From assembly GCA_023667765.1 (NCBI GenBank), contig JAMOZS010000002.1, forward strand, positions 1 to 58,870: 58,870 nucleotides of DNA, read 5' to 3'. The notes beneath the pieces were generated by a model. The model did no database searches, was not told the origin of the DNA, and was given only the letters and a program-made list of their open reading frames with translations. The position numbers were made by a program, and so were the translations under genes. Shown piece after piece: positions 33,449 to 42,416 of this stretch (position 1 is the stretch's first letter; the number at the start of each line of letters is the position of its first letter). This DNA is from Roseburia sp. (GTDB lineage: Bacteria; Bacillota; Clostridia; Lachnospirales; Lachnospiraceae).

Positions 33449-34192
33449 TCATACCCCGCTGTTCTGCAGCGTTAAAGGCTCCTTTGCCGGCAGACCGGCT
33501 TTTCTGGGATATTTCACAGGCGTTTTCTTTATTTTCTCAATAACAAAAAGAATTCGATAAATATCGGAATCCGGTAATTGAAAAGAAATCTGTTCCTCTA
33601 TCCTGCCTCCCAGCAGAGGAATCGCCTTTTGCGCTGTTATCAGCTCCTCTGCCATTTTTTCGGATTTATAAGATATAAAGCGACCGCCCACCTTTACAAA
33701 GGGCAGACAATACTCGGAAAGGGTTGTAAGATTGGCTACTGCTCTGGATACGCACAAATCAAAGCTTTCCCGCAGCTTATCCGGTTTTGCATAATCCTCA
33801 GCCCGACCGTGAACTGTTTTTACATCTTTTAAATGTAACTCTGAAATAACCGCATCCAAAAATTGGATTCTTTTATTTAAAGAGTCTAACAGAGTCACCC
33901 GGAGATTGGGAAATGCAATTTTTAAAGCCAAACCAGGAAATCCTGCTCCGGTACCTACGTCAATTACGGATTTTCCATCGGATAAATCACAGGCCTTGAC
34001 TAAAGAAACACTATCCACAAAATGCTTCTTCATCACATCCTCATATTCCGTGATAGCAGTCAGATTCATTCTCTGGTTCCAGTCTGTCAACAGCTCATAA
34101 TATCTTATAAACTGCATTATCTGCTCCTCTGTCAGACATATATTCAAATCCTTTAAATCCCTTAAAAATTCTTCCGTATGATAATTCGTCAA
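33449..34192 (-). CDS. rsmG: 16S rRNA (guanine527-N7)-methyltransferase RsmG
   Basis: SAM-dependent methyltransferase (247 aa, also called GidB) that modifies G527 of 16S rRNA in the 530 loop. The SAM site is DVGTGAGFPGLALKIAFP (about 76-93); LDSLNKRIQFL and SRAVANL follow. The start codon is TTG with GGAAGGA upstream. The C-terminal 25 residues (KYPRKAGLPAKEPL) carry the typical RKAGxPxKxPL ending. It follows mnmG with a 114-bp gap containing the small inverted repeat AACTCA/TGAGTT. Confidence 0.96.
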   Translation of the reverse strand: MTNYHTEEFLRDLKDLNICLTEEQIMQFIRYYELLTDWNQRMNLTAITEYEDVMKKHFVDSVSLVKACDLSDGKSVIDVGTGAGFPGLALKIAFPNLRVTLLDSLNKRIQFLDAVISELHLKDVKTVHGRAEDYAKPDKLRESFDLCVSRAVANLTTLSEYCLPFVKVGGRFISYKSEKMAEELITAQKAIPLLGGRIEEQISFQLPDSDIYRILFVIEKIKKTPVKYPRKAGLPAKEPLTLQNSGV

Positions 34193-34306
34193 TTTTCAGT
34201 CCTTCCCTTCCGTGCTTCCTTTCTCTACCTCCTGCGTGCTTCAGCAGGCATACCAAACTCAATCAACTGAGTTGAATCAATAAAATGGTCAGAGCCCAGA
34301 CAGCAG

Positions 34307-36247
34307 CTACTTAAAATGCTCCAGATAAACCAACAGCACTGAAATATCAGCCGGCGTCACCCCGGAAATACGGGAGGCCTGTCCTACGGAAACAGGCATA
34401 AACTGCTTTAATTTCTGTCTGGCCTCCAGACGCAGAGAGGGGACGTCATCATAATCTAAGGCGGCCGGTATCTTCTTCTTTTCCATTTTCTTATACTGCT
34501 CTACCTGACGCTTCTGGCGAAAAATATACCCCTCATATTTAATCTCTATCTCCGCCTGTTCCGTTACCTCATGAGGAAGCGCCGGCCTCCCGGTATCTAT
34601 TTCTCCCATTAATTCATAACTTAATTCCGGTCTGCAGATAAGCTCTGCCAGAGAAGCCGCCGTCTTAAGGGAGGAACTTCCATGACGCTCCAAAAATGCC
34701 TGAATCTCCCTGTTAGCTCCCACAGTCGTATTTTTCAGACGTTGTATTTCCTCATGAATCAACTTTTCTTTCACCAAAAGAGCCTGATACTGCTCTTCTG
34801 TAATCAATCCCACCTCATATCCTTTTTTACGCAGACGTAAATCCGCATTATCCTGGCGAAGCAGTAACCGATATTCCGCCCGGGAGGTCATCATACGATA
34901 AGGCTCCCTGTTATCCTTTGTGACCAAATCATCTATCAATACGCCGATATAGCTCTCGGAGCGATCTAAAATCAAAGGCTCCCTGCCAAATATCTCCATA
35001 GCTGCATTGATTCCGGCAATCAAACCCTGGCAGGCCGCCTCCTCATAACCGCTGCTGCCGTTAAACTGTCCTCCGGCAAAGAGACCCTTAACCGACTTAA
35101 ATTCCAGGGAAGGATATAATTGTCTGGCATTAATACAATCATATTCAATCGCATAAGCATTTCTCACAATTTTGCAATTCTCCAGACCCGGCACTGTACG
35201 ATACATGGCAAGCTGTACATCCTCCGGCAGAGAAGATGACATGCCTCCCACATACATTTCATTAGTATGTATACCCTCCGGCTCCAGAAAAACCTGATGT
35301 CTTTCTTTCTCTGCAAATTTCACCACTTTATCTTCAATGGAGGGACAATACCTGGGCCCCGTCCCTTCAATAATACCTGCATAAATAGGGGAGCGGTCCA
35401 GATTAGCCCTGATTATTTCATGGGTTTTTTCGTTAGTATAGGTAAGCCAGCAGGAAGCCTGTTCCTTTTGTATCCTTTCAGGGTCTGTGGAATAGGAAAA
35501 GGGAATTACTCTTTTATCTCCAAACTGCTCCTCCATCTTAGAATAATCAATACTTCTGCCGTCCATTCGGGCAGGCGTACCCGTCTTAAATCTACGCAGC
35601 TCAATCCCCATCTCCTTTAAGGAATCTGTTAAATGAACAGCTGCCTGTAGTCCGTTAGGCCCGGTATATGTAATCGCCTCTCCGCAAAGACAGCGAGCCC
35701 GCAGATAGGTACCGGTACAAAGAATGACAGCCTTACATTCATAGACAGCTCCCGTAAAGGTTTTAACGCCTGTAACTTTCTTAAATTCAGCGCTTCGGGA
35801 TTTATTTTCAGCATCCTCCACAGAACCGCTTTCCGACATATCACTTGCCAACTCCCATAAAAGCTCACAGACCTCAGCCTGCTTGATGGTAAGATGCTCC
35901 TGATTCTCCAGCACACTACGCATAGCTCTGGTATAATCCGCTTTATCTGCCTGAGCTCTTAGGGAATGAACCGCAGGCCCCTTAGAAACATTCAACATCT
36001 TAGACTGAATAAAAGTCTTATCAATATTTTTTCCCATTTCGCCACCCAGCGCGTCCAGCTCACGCACCAAATGACCTTTTGAGGAACCTCCGATATTAGG
36101 ATTACAGGGCATCAATGCAATGCTGTCCACACTGACTGTAAAAATAACCGTCTCCAAACCAAGCCTGGCACAGGCTAAAGCTGCCTCACAGCCGGCATGA
36201 CCCGCGCCTACTACACAAACATCAACTTTTTCACGAATCTCCGCCAT
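34307..36247 (-). CDS. mnmG: tRNA uridine-5-carboxymethylaminomethyl modification enzyme MnmG
   Basis: FAD-dependent subunit (646 aa, GidA) that with MnmE installs the cmnm5 group on wobble U34. The FAD-binding [10 protein letters not shown] is at 14-23; [15 protein letters not shown] and [22 protein letters not shown] are family signatures, and the C-terminal GidA-associated domain ends near 640. A linker at about 125-145 ([20 protein letters not shown]) is an extra acidic stretch not usual in MnmG. GGAG precedes the ATG. The normal partner mnmE is separated from it by a dehydrogenase gene. Confidence 0.97.
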   Translation of the reverse strand: MAEIREKVDVCVVGAGHAGCEAALACARLGLETVIFTVSVDSIALMPCNPNIGGSSKGHLVRELDALGGEMGKNIDKTFIQSKMLNVSKGPAVHSLRAQADKADYTRAMRSVLENQEHLTIKQAEVCELLWELASDMSESGSVEDAENKSRSAEFKKVTGVKTFTGAVYECKAVILCTGTYLRARCLCGEAITYTGPNGLQAAVHLTDSLKEMGIELRRFKTGTPARMDGRSIDYSKMEEQFGDKRVIPFSYSTDPERIQKEQASCWLTYTNEKTHEIIRANLDRSPIYAGIIEGTGPRYCPSIEDKVVKFAEKERHQVFLEPEGIHTNEMYVGGMSSSLPEDVQLAMYRTVPGLENCKIVRNAYAIEYDCINARQLYPSLEFKSVKGLFAGGQFNGSSGYEEAACQGLIAGINAAMEIFGREPLILDRSESYIGVLIDDLVTKDNREPYRMMTSRAEYRLLLRQDNADLRLRKKGYEVGLITEEQYQALLVKEKLIHEEIQRLKNTTVGANREIQAFLERHGSSSLKTAASLAELICRPELSYELMGEIDTGRPALPHEVTEQAEIEIKYEGYIFRQKRQVEQYKKMEKKKIPAALDYDDVPSLRLEARQKLKQFMPVSVGQASRISGVTPADISVLLVYLEHFK

Positions 36248-36285
36248 ATTTTACTCCGTTTCTTTCCTGTCCTTTCATTTATCTT

Positions 36286-36305
36286 CCTTTTCGGAAAAGT
36301 GTTCC
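36286..36305. repeat. 20-bp repeat CCTTTTCGGAAAAGTGTTCC, copy 1
   Basis: The 20-bp sequence recurs identically at 50832-50851. Here it lies in the 62-bp gap between the dehydrogenase stop and the mnmG start. The internal CTTTTCGGAAAAG is nearly self-complementary. Confidence 0.75.
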
Positions 36306-36309
36306 GACC

Positions 36310-37365
36310 CTATTTCAATATTTCCTTTAAAATAGTATCTGTTGCAATCATTTCCTTTGCTCTTTCCCTGTACTTTTCCTCATGAAGATACACATGTCTG
36401 AAAGGTTTCACAGAGGGCGCCATATCGACGGCATTTATATAATCTTCTTTCTTTAAATCTAATGTCCTGCAATACTCAAAAAATCCTGTTTCCGTAAAGA
36501 AATTCCTGATACGTTCATATCTGTGGTCCTGTGTCAAAGCCATAATATAAGTAGCTATCCCCACTTGAATCCCATGAAGCTGAGGATTAGGCAGACTTTT
36601 ATCAAGAGCATGACTGATTAAATGCTCTGAACCGCTGGTAGGAGCGCTGCCTCCCGCAATCTCATTTGCCAGTCCGCTCACTGTCAGACCGTTTACAAGC
36701 TCCCGGATAAACACATCTCTTGAAATATTTTCAAGGGGAATTCTGACAAAAGAGTTGACTGCATTCTTTGCCAGCATCACGGCAGTATCGTTTAAAACGG
36801 AAGCGCCGTTACAAGCCTCAAATTGCCAATCATAAATCGCCGTTATCTTTGCAACCATATCTCCGATACCAGAATAAATAAATTTTTCGGGAGCGCTCAT
36901 AATAGCATCAGTATCCACAATAATTCCATATGCCAGTGCTGCAGGTACGCTGCTTCTCCTCTCATTGACTATCAAAGAAGCGGTAGAACTGCAAAAGCCG
37001 TCGCTGGAGGCACTGGTAGGAACACTGATAAACGAAAGCTTCCTCAGATAACACATATACTTTGCCGCATCTATTACCTTACCTCCGCCTATTCCTATCA
37101 CAGCCTGGGTTTTATTCGGAAGGGCAAAAGCCATTGTCATAATATCATCTATCTTAACTGTATCAAGCTCCTCATAGCTTAAAACTTCTACCCTGGCTTT
37201 TTCCATACTGCCCAAAACCTTATCCCCGAAAAGCTCAATCAGTCCATTGCCAAAATAAATTACTACCTTTGTAATATTTTTTTCCGCTAAAAAATCTCCG
37301 ATATAACTTAAGGTATTTCCCTGCACCTTTAAAATGGCAGGAATTGCTATCTGTCTTGTCTCCAT
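36310..37365 (-). CDS. Iron/zinc-dependent dehydrogenase of the glycerol-1-phosphate dehydrogenase (EgsA/AraM) type
   Basis: 351-aa NAD(P)-dependent dehydrogenase. The nucleotide site is GIGGGKVIDAAKY, followed by PTSASSDGFCSSTAS; metal-ligand regions are GGSAPTSGSEHLISHAL and LHGIQVG. These match sn-glycerol-1-phosphate dehydrogenases more than glycerol dehydrogenase; the likely reaction is DHAP to glycerol-1-phosphate, inferred by resemblance. ATG at 37365 is chosen for AGAGAGGAAGCTT upstream; a longer frame begins at 37404. The gene stands between mnmE and mnmG, where the two are normally adjacent. Confidence 0.82.
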   Translation of the reverse strand: METRQIAIPAILKVQGNTLSYIGDFLAEKNITKVVIYFGNGLIELFGDKVLGSMEKARVEVLSYEELDTVKIDDIMTMAFALPNKTQAVIGIGGGKVIDAAKYMCYLRKLSFISVPTSASSDGFCSSTASLIVNERRSSVPAALAYGIIVDTDAIMSAPEKFIYSGIGDMVAKITAIYDWQFEACNGASVLNDTAVMLAKNAVNSFVRIPLENISRDVFIRELVNGLTVSGLANEIAGGSAPTSGSEHLISHALDKSLPNPQLHGIQVGIATYIMALTQDHRYERIRNFFTETGFFEYCRTLDLKKEDYINAVDMAPSVKPFRHVYLHEEKYRERAKEMIATDTILKEILK

Positions 37366-37410
37366 AAGCTTCCTCTCTTTCCATAATTCCATATTATCCG
37401 ACATGCTGCA

Positions 37411-38847
37411 TTATTTACCCATACAGAATTTAGAGAAAATCTCTTCCACCAAATCATCTCCGACCTCTTCTCCGATAATACTCCCCAGAGAAGCATAGGC
37501 GCTCATCAAATCAATCGAATAAAAATCCTCCGGCATACCGTTCTCAATACTGTTTTCTACCAATCCCAGAGAAGCATAAGCATTCTGAAGAGCCTCCTTA
37601 TGTCGGAGACTGGTAATGATAATTTCATGATTACTCTGCAGCTGCCCATGAAAGAACATTTCTTTTATCCTATCTTCAAAGATATCTATACCCGTGTTTT
37701 CTTTGGTAGAGGTACGCACAAAATAAATATTTTTTGAAGCCTCCTCCTTATCTGAAATCTGATAAATGATTTCCCATATCTTTTCCTCTGTGACTACCTG
37801 CTGCAAATCTGTTTTATTCATCAGAATAATCGTCTTTTTATCCTTAATTAAATCAATAATTTCTCTGTCATTATCATCCAGCTCTATGGAGCTGTCCACT
37901 ACATATAATATCAAATCTGCGTTTTGTGCATATTTTTTTGCTTTCTCCACACCAATTTTCTCTACGGCGTCCTGGGCATCTCTAATTCCCGCCGTATCGA
38001 TAATATTCAGACTAATACCGTGAAGTTTAACCGTCTCCTGCAGCACATCTCTGGTAGTTCCGGCTATATCCGTCACAATCGCCCTGTCCTCACCCACAAT
38101 CACATTTAACAAAGAGGACTTTCCCGCATTAGGCTTCCCTACAATAACCGTAGAAATACCCTCCTTCATAATTCTGCCATTATCCGCAGTTTCCAAAAGC
38201 TTCAGAATCTGCTGTCTCATCTTGATAAGCTTTTCAGACAGACTTTCCCCATAACCCTCCAGACTAATATGCTCCGGGTCGTCTAAAGCGGATTCAATAA
38301 GAGCGATTTCATATATAATCTTCTCCCGCAGATCTTTTATCTGCTCAAACAAGACGCCCTTTAACTGTTGAACAGAAGATTTCAAGGCATATTCATTTTG
38401 AGAATGTATCACATCTATTACTGCTTCCGCCCTGGATAAATCAATACGGCCGTTCAAAAAAGCCCTTTTTGTAAATTCTCCCGGTTCCGCCAGTCTCGCG
38501 CCGGCTCTTATCACAGTCTCCAAAACCTTCTGCATCACCAAAACGCCTCCATGACACTGAATTTCTACAGTGTCCTCAGCAGTATAGCTTCTGGGAGCCC
38601 TCATAACAACAGCCATTCCTTCATCCACAATATCTTTCTTCCAATCCTTCGACAATCCTTTTGATAAATCTATAACATATCCGTAATGAATCGTATGACT
38701 CTGTACCTGACTTAAGATTCTCCTGCCACTTTTTGTACAGAAAACAGAATCAGCTACAGAAACAGCGTCCGGACCGCTGATTCTGATAATTCCTATTCCA
38801 CTGTCAGACAAAGCCGTAGCAATAGCGGCGATTGTATCTGTCCTCAT
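37411..38847 (-). CDS. mnmE: tRNA modification GTPase MnmE
   Basis: 478-aa GTPase (TrmE) that with MnmG makes cmnm5U34. The N-terminal formyl-THF-binding domain (about 1-118) starts DTIAAIATALSDSGIGIIRISG; the embedded G domain has GKPNAGKSS, DIAGTTRD, DTAGI and NKTD; the C-terminal motif is FCMGK, the invariant Cys kept. AAATGAGGATGAT precedes the ATG. Jag lies 197 bp upstream, with a hairpin in the gap. Confidence 0.97.
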   Translation of the reverse strand: MRTDTIAAIATALSDSGIGIIRISGPDAVSVADSVFCTKSGRRILSQVQSHTIHYGYVIDLSKGLSKDWKKDIVDEGMAVVMRAPRSYTAEDTVEIQCHGGVLVMQKVLETVIRAGARLAEPGEFTKRAFLNGRIDLSRAEAVIDVIHSQNEYALKSSVQQLKGVLFEQIKDLREKIIYEIALIESALDDPEHISLEGYGESLSEKLIKMRQQILKLLETADNGRIMKEGISTVIVGKPNAGKSSLLNVIVGEDRAIVTDIAGTTRDVLQETVKLHGISLNIIDTAGIRDAQDAVEKIGVEKAKKYAQNADLILYVVDSSIELDDNDREIIDLIKDKKTIILMNKTDLQQVVTEEKIWEIIYQISDKEEASKNIYFVRTSTKENTGIDIFEDRIKEMFFHGQLQSNHEIIITSLRHKEALQNAYASLGLVENSIENGMPEDFYSIDLMSAYASLGSIIGEEVGDDLVEEIFSKFCMGK

Positions 38848-38936
38848 ATCATCCTCATTTTCATAATTATATTATTATACAGTTCAGCCATGCCATTCAT
38901 ATAAAAACCATATCATATAAAAAATATATCATATGA

Positions 38937-38976
38937 AAAGACTGAACATATGAATTATATCACATATCCAGTCTTT
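38937..38976 (-). terminator. Hairpin between jag and mnmE
   Basis: AAAGACTG and CAGTCTTT, extended by ACATATG/CATAT with one bulge, bound a 40-nt hairpin, followed on the minus strand after a short gap by TTTTTT. It probably reduces read-through from the rnpA-jag unit. The rest of 38848-39044 is AT-rich, with several TATAAT-like stretches just before mnmE that may be its promoter. Confidence 0.55.
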
Positions 38977-39044
38977 ATATCATTTTTTTAAGGATTTCTT
39001 TTTAAATCTTTCCTTTTAATTTTTTTGAAGTTCTATTTTATTTT

Positions 39045-39677
39045 CTACTTTCTCAGCGTAATGACTACTCTTCTATAGGGCTCGTCTCCTTCGCTGTGAG
39101 TGACAACATATTTGTCATTCTGCAGAGCGGCATGTATAATACGTCTCTCATAAGGATTCATAGGCTCCAGGGATGCAGACCTCTTCGTCCTTTTTACCTT
39201 ATAAGCCATATTCTTTGCGAGATTTTCCAGCGTCTCTTTTCTTCTCTGTCTGTAATTTTCCGTATCAACCTTTACTCGAATATAATCCTCAGAATCCTTA
39301 TTGACTACTAAAGATACCAGATACTGCAAAGAATCAAGGGTTGCTCCTCTCTTACCAATCAAGATTCCCATCTCATTACCGGTAAGATTAATATCCAGAT
39401 TATTTTCCACCTCGTCATACTTCGTATCAACTATGGCTTCTATTTTCATGGCCTCAAAAACATCCTTTAAAAACTTCTTTGCGCAATCCTCTACAGAAAA
39501 TTTCACAACCTTTGGAGAAGCCTTAATAACAGCAGGCTTGGAGCCTATACCCAAAAACCCGTTAGAGCCTTCATCTATTATCTCATAATCCAGATTATCA
39601 CTGGTTACACCAAGCTTCTGACAAGCTTCTGTAATCGCATCGTTTACTGTCTTTGCTGATATTTCAATAAAATCCAT
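39045..39677 (-). CDS. jag: RNA-binding protein Jag/KhpB (SpoIIIJ-associated)
   Basis: 210-aa RNA-binding protein with a Jag_N domain (1-50, MDFIEISAKTVNDAITEA), a KH domain (about 70-145, with MGILIGKRGATLDSLQYL holding the GxxG loop) and an R3H domain (about 150-208, with PYERRIIHAALQ). In streptococci it partners KhpA in controlling cell elongation; in Bacillus it is tied to SpoIIIJ. GGAGGATGAGGAG precedes the ATG. Directly downstream of yidC (14 bp). Confidence 0.96.
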   Translation of the reverse strand: MDFIEISAKTVNDAITEACQKLGVTSDNLDYEIIDEGSNGFLGIGSKPAVIKASPKVVKFSVEDCAKKFLKDVFEAMKIEAIVDTKYDEVENNLDINLTGNEMGILIGKRGATLDSLQYLVSLVVNKDSEDYIRVKVDTENYRQRRKETLENLAKNMAYKVKRTKRSASLEPMNPYERRIIHAALQNDKYVVTHSEGDEPYRRVVITLRK

Positions 39678-39691
39678 TACTCCTCATCCTC

Positions 39692-41011
39692 CTATTTATT
39701 ATTTTTCTCATTATACTGTTTTACCATATTAGCCTTAGCCATCATACTGCCCGGTTTTGCCGCCTTATTATTATAATAATCCGTAGATTTCTTTATTGTT
39801 TCTTCCCTCTCTTCTTCCGTAACCCCGGAGGTACTGTTCATACGATTTCTCATAACATCAGATTGAATATTTCTGGTATTCATATTGGCATAAGCATTGA
39901 GTTTTTCCTGATTAGCCTTCATTTTTTCCAGTTTCTTCTGACTCTTTTCTTTGTTCTTCTGTATGATATCTTCAAAATCCATCTTGTCGATATGCTTATT
40001 AATCAATATTTGCTGAATACTTCTTACGATACTTCCCGCAACCCAGTAAAGTCCCATACCGGAAGGCATAGAGAAACACAACCATGCGGAAAATAAAGGC
40101 ATAATCATATTCATGGTTTTCATAGAAGAGGCCATACTGTCCGCCTGATCATTACCGCTTTTAGGCTGTTGAGGCATCAGCTTTACATTAATCCATTGTG
40201 TTACAGCGGACAAAACGGGAATTAAAAGAGCTCCTATTACCAAAAACCACGCCTGTTCCGGAATGGCATTTTTAATAATAAACTGAGGGGAATTACTGAT
40301 ACTCAAACCCAGAAAATTATTATAGGTGTCAATAAGACCTGTTGTCGTATCACTACTCAAAATAAGCTGTTCGTTAAAAGTCAATTGAGACAAATCGTAA
40401 TGCTCTGCTATGGTAGCCATATCGGCAGTAGAAGTTCTGTTTAATACATCAATAATACCATTACTTAAATTATTCTGAATATTTTTAGCGTACATAGACA
40501 CATTTGAAGCAATCGTACTGATATCAGAATTTATAATAAAGTCGCCGCCGTCAGCAGAAATAATTTTGTCGGCTAATACTCTGAAGGTATCACCGATTTT
40601 TGTTACATAAGCAGGTATTGCATAGATTACCCGGTACAAAGCAAACAAAATAGGCATCTGAATTAAAAGATAAGCACAGCTACCGGTTGGAGACACTCCA
40701 TACTTTGCATAGACAGTCTGGATTTCTGTCTGCATGGCCATTTGAGAGTCCTGATCTTTTTTATTCTTGTACTTATTTTGAATAGCCTGTATTTCCGGCT
40801 GCATCTTAGCAGAGAGCTTGGAAAACTTCTGCTGCTTGATAGTCAGCGGCATCATCAAAAGGTTTACTACAATCGTAAACAGAATGATAGCTAAACCAAT
40901 ATTTGGAATTCCAATCTTATCAATAACAAAAAAGATAGCTTCCATAATAAATCCAAGTATTTTTGCTACCGAACCGATAATAATTCCATCATCCTGCGTC
41001 AATAAAATCAT
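39692..41011 (-). CDS. yidC: Membrane protein insertase YidC (SpoIIIJ/OxaA)
   Basis: 439-aa insertase, much longer than the about 260 aa of Bacillus homologues. TM1 is near 30-55 (IGLAIILFTIVVNLLMMPLTIKQQK, with the conserved region for the cytoplasmic hairpin after it). TM2 and later helices include LLIQMPILFALYRVI and MNMIMPLFSAWLCFSMPSGMGLYWV. A Ser/Asn/Asp-rich insert (about 140-240) lies between them, and the basic tail continues to 439. There is no lipobox. ATG at 41011 is chosen with GAGGAA upstream; the GCAGAAATGAG block includes an in-frame ATG four codons earlier. Confidence 0.95.
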   Translation of the reverse strand: MILLTQDDGIIIGSVAKILGFIMEAIFFVIDKIGIPNIGLAIILFTIVVNLLMMPLTIKQQKFSKLSAKMQPEIQAIQNKYKNKKDQDSQMAMQTEIQTVYAKYGVSPTGSCAYLLIQMPILFALYRVIYAIPAYVTKIGDTFRVLADKIISADGGDFIINSDISTIASNVSMYAKNIQNNLSNGIIDVLNRTSTADMATIAEHYDLSQLTFNEQLILSSDTTTGLIDTYNNFLGLSISNSPQFIIKNAIPEQAWFLVIGALLIPVLSAVTQWINVKLMPQQPKSGNDQADSMASSMKTMNMIMPLFSAWLCFSMPSGMGLYWVAGSIVRSIQQILINKHIDKMDFEDIIQKNKEKSQKKLEKMKANQEKLNAYANMNTRNIQSDVMRNRMNSTSGVTEEEREETIKKSTDYYNNKAAKPGSMMAKANMVKQYNEKNNK

Positions 41012-41114
41012 TCTTTTCCTCATTTCTGCGCCGCTTTTTGAGCTAAATCAAGTACCCATACAAGCACAGTGCCTGAGGGAATAAAATATTTGTGCCGCGA
41101 CACATACACAAATA

Positions 41115-41339
41115 TTATTTAGATTTCTTTTCGGGTACGGGGTCATACCCTCCCTTTGAAAAGGGGTTACATCTGAGAATCCTCCATACCGCCAGACATC
41201 CGCCCTTTAGCGCTCCATGTATTTGAACCGCTTCCAGACCATACTGAGAACAGGTGGGATAATAGGGGCATTTCGTACTCTTCAAAGGGGATAAATATTT
41301 TTGATAAAATTTTATAACAGCTATTAAAATTCTTTTCAT
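41115..41339 (-). CDS. yidD: Membrane protein insertion efficiency factor YidD
   Basis: 74-aa protein that assists insertion. [20 protein letters not shown], the [14 protein letters not shown] motif and [23 protein letters not shown] are diagnostic. ATG at 41339 matches the family start but has only GGGA very close by; an in-frame TTG at 41351 is an alternative. In the gap before yidC a hairpin TATTTGTG/CACAAATA (41087-41114 region) lies just past the stop codon. Confidence 0.93.
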   Translation of the reverse strand: MKRILIAVIKFYQKYLSPLKSTKCPYYPTCSQYGLEAVQIHGALKGGCLAVWRILRCNPFSKGGYDPVPEKKSK

Positions 41340-41369
41340 ATTCCCATACAATAAACTTTTAAATAAACC

Positions 41370-41717
41370 TTAATAAAAAAAAACTTTAATAATTTTATGA
41401 AGCTTTGCAAGATGCAGAAAAGCGCTTTCTATTTCATAATAACCGACCTGCGCGGCTCCCGCCCTTGCAACGACTACAATATCCAAACCACTATTGAATA
41501 CGCTTTCATGCAGTCGATAAGTTTCTCTGATTAGTCTGGTAACTCTGTGTCTCACCACGCTGTTACCAACCTTTTTACTCACGCTGATTCCAATTCTGTT
41601 TCTACCTGTGCCATTTTCCTTAATATACATTACCAGATATTTGTTAGCATATGATTTACCATTTTTGTAGACAAACAGGAACTGGTGATTTTTCTTTAAT
41701 GATTCTGAAAACTGCAT
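41370..41717 (-). CDS. rnpA: Ribonuclease P protein component
   Basis: 115-aa basic subunit of RNase P that helps process tRNA 5' ends. RNRIGISVSKKVGNSVVRHRVTRLIRE (about 38-65) is the RNP signature; FLFVYKNGKSYANKYLVMY is the N-terminal substrate-binding part. AGGAGAAAGTAA precedes the ATG. Follows rpmH with a terminator hairpin in between. Confidence 0.96.
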   Translation of the reverse strand: MQFSESLKKNHQFLFVYKNGKSYANKYLVMYIKENGTGRNRIGISVSKKVGNSVVRHRVTRLIRETYRLHESVFNSGLDIVVVARAGAAQVGYYEIESAFLHLAKLHKIIKVFFY

Positions 41718-41743
41718 TTACTTTCTCCTGATTTAATGAAGAG

Positions 41744-41769
41744 AAAAAAAGGTCACATTACTGTGACCT
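41744..41769 (-). terminator. Terminator/attenuator between rpmH and rnpA
   Basis: The minus strand gives AGGTCACA-GTAA-TGTGACCT followed by TTTTTT, its stem overlapping the rpmH stop codon. Partial termination here would keep L34 far above RNase P protein. Confidence 0.9.
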
Positions 41770-41902
41770 ATGCCGATAATTTTTTTCTTCCTTTTGCCCG
41801 TCTTGCTGCCAAAACCTTTCTCCCGCCGGGAGTACTCATCCTGGCTCTGAAACCATGAACTTTAGAACGGGAACGCTTTTTAGGCTGATATGTCATCTTC
41901 AT
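41768..41902 (-). CDS. rpmH: 50S ribosomal protein L34
   Basis: 44-aa basic ribosomal protein; [20 protein letters not shown] is the family start and [11 protein letters not shown] the end. ATG at 41902 is chosen for AAAGGAGGTG 8 nt upstream; the frame stays open upstream but without support. Its first gene position next to oriC is universal in Firmicutes. Confidence 0.97.
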   Translation of the reverse strand: MKMTYQPKKRSRSKVHGFRARMSTPGGRKVLAARRAKGRKKLSA

Positions 41903-41945
41903 ACGAAAGGCACCTCCTTTACTTTTACAGGAAAATAGCATATTG

Positions 41946-41974
41946 ATTGTATAAGAAAAGAGGGACAATGTCAA
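41946..41974 (-). promoter_or_regulatory. Consensus sigma-A promoter of rpmH
   Basis: On the minus strand TTGACA (41969-41974) and TACAAT (41946-41951) are 17 bp apart, ending 43 nt before the rpmH start. Confidence 0.88.
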
Positions 41975-42040
41975 GCAAAAATCTATAAAAATGCTGAAAA
42001 ATAAAGAAAAAATAGAAAGTCCTATTACTTTAAAAAAAAT

Positions 42041-42300
42041 TTTTTTATGTTATACACATAGATATCCACATAAATTTTCCATATTTCAGATATCCACAAG
42101 TTATACATATTTTGTGGATATCCCTAGATTATTTATTGGATAAGCTGTGTAAAAAATGTGAAAATAACCATATTTTACATAAGATACACAGAAATCCTCC
42201 AAAAAAATAAATATACACTTTTACACAAAAATATCCACAATGATAATTTTTTTCTCAAGTTATTAACATAGTTATCAACATACTGTGGATAACTTTATAC
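42041..42300. other. Replication origin oriC (DnaA-box cluster upstream of dnaA)
   Basis: Seven DnaA-box-like 9-mers lie between rpmH and dnaA: 42050-42058 TTATACACA; 42062-42070, 42090-42098 and 42231-42239 ATATCCACA; 42113-42121 the same on the minus strand; 42272-42280 TTATCAACA; and 42284-42292 the consensus TTATCCACA on the minus strand. The stretch 41990-42050 (A/T tracts) and 42160-42230 are candidate unwinding sites. Position, gene order and strand switch agree. Experimental initiation is not shown by sequence. Confidence 0.9.
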
Positions 42301-42322
42301 ATGCGTTGTTTATAACTTGCAT

Positions 42323-42351
42323 TTGAAATATTTATCAAACTATTATAAAAT
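42323..42351 (+). promoter_or_regulatory. Candidate dnaA promoter
   Basis: TTGAAA (42323-42328) and TAAAAT (42346-42351) are 17 bp apart, 65 nt before the dnaA start and just right of the DnaA boxes, consistent with autoregulation. Confidence 0.5.
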
Positions 42352-42416
42352 CTATTGTATAGGCTTAAAGAGCTGTTTTTTGAATGGTTACAGGCCAACC
42401 TGTGGAAGGATTTATT

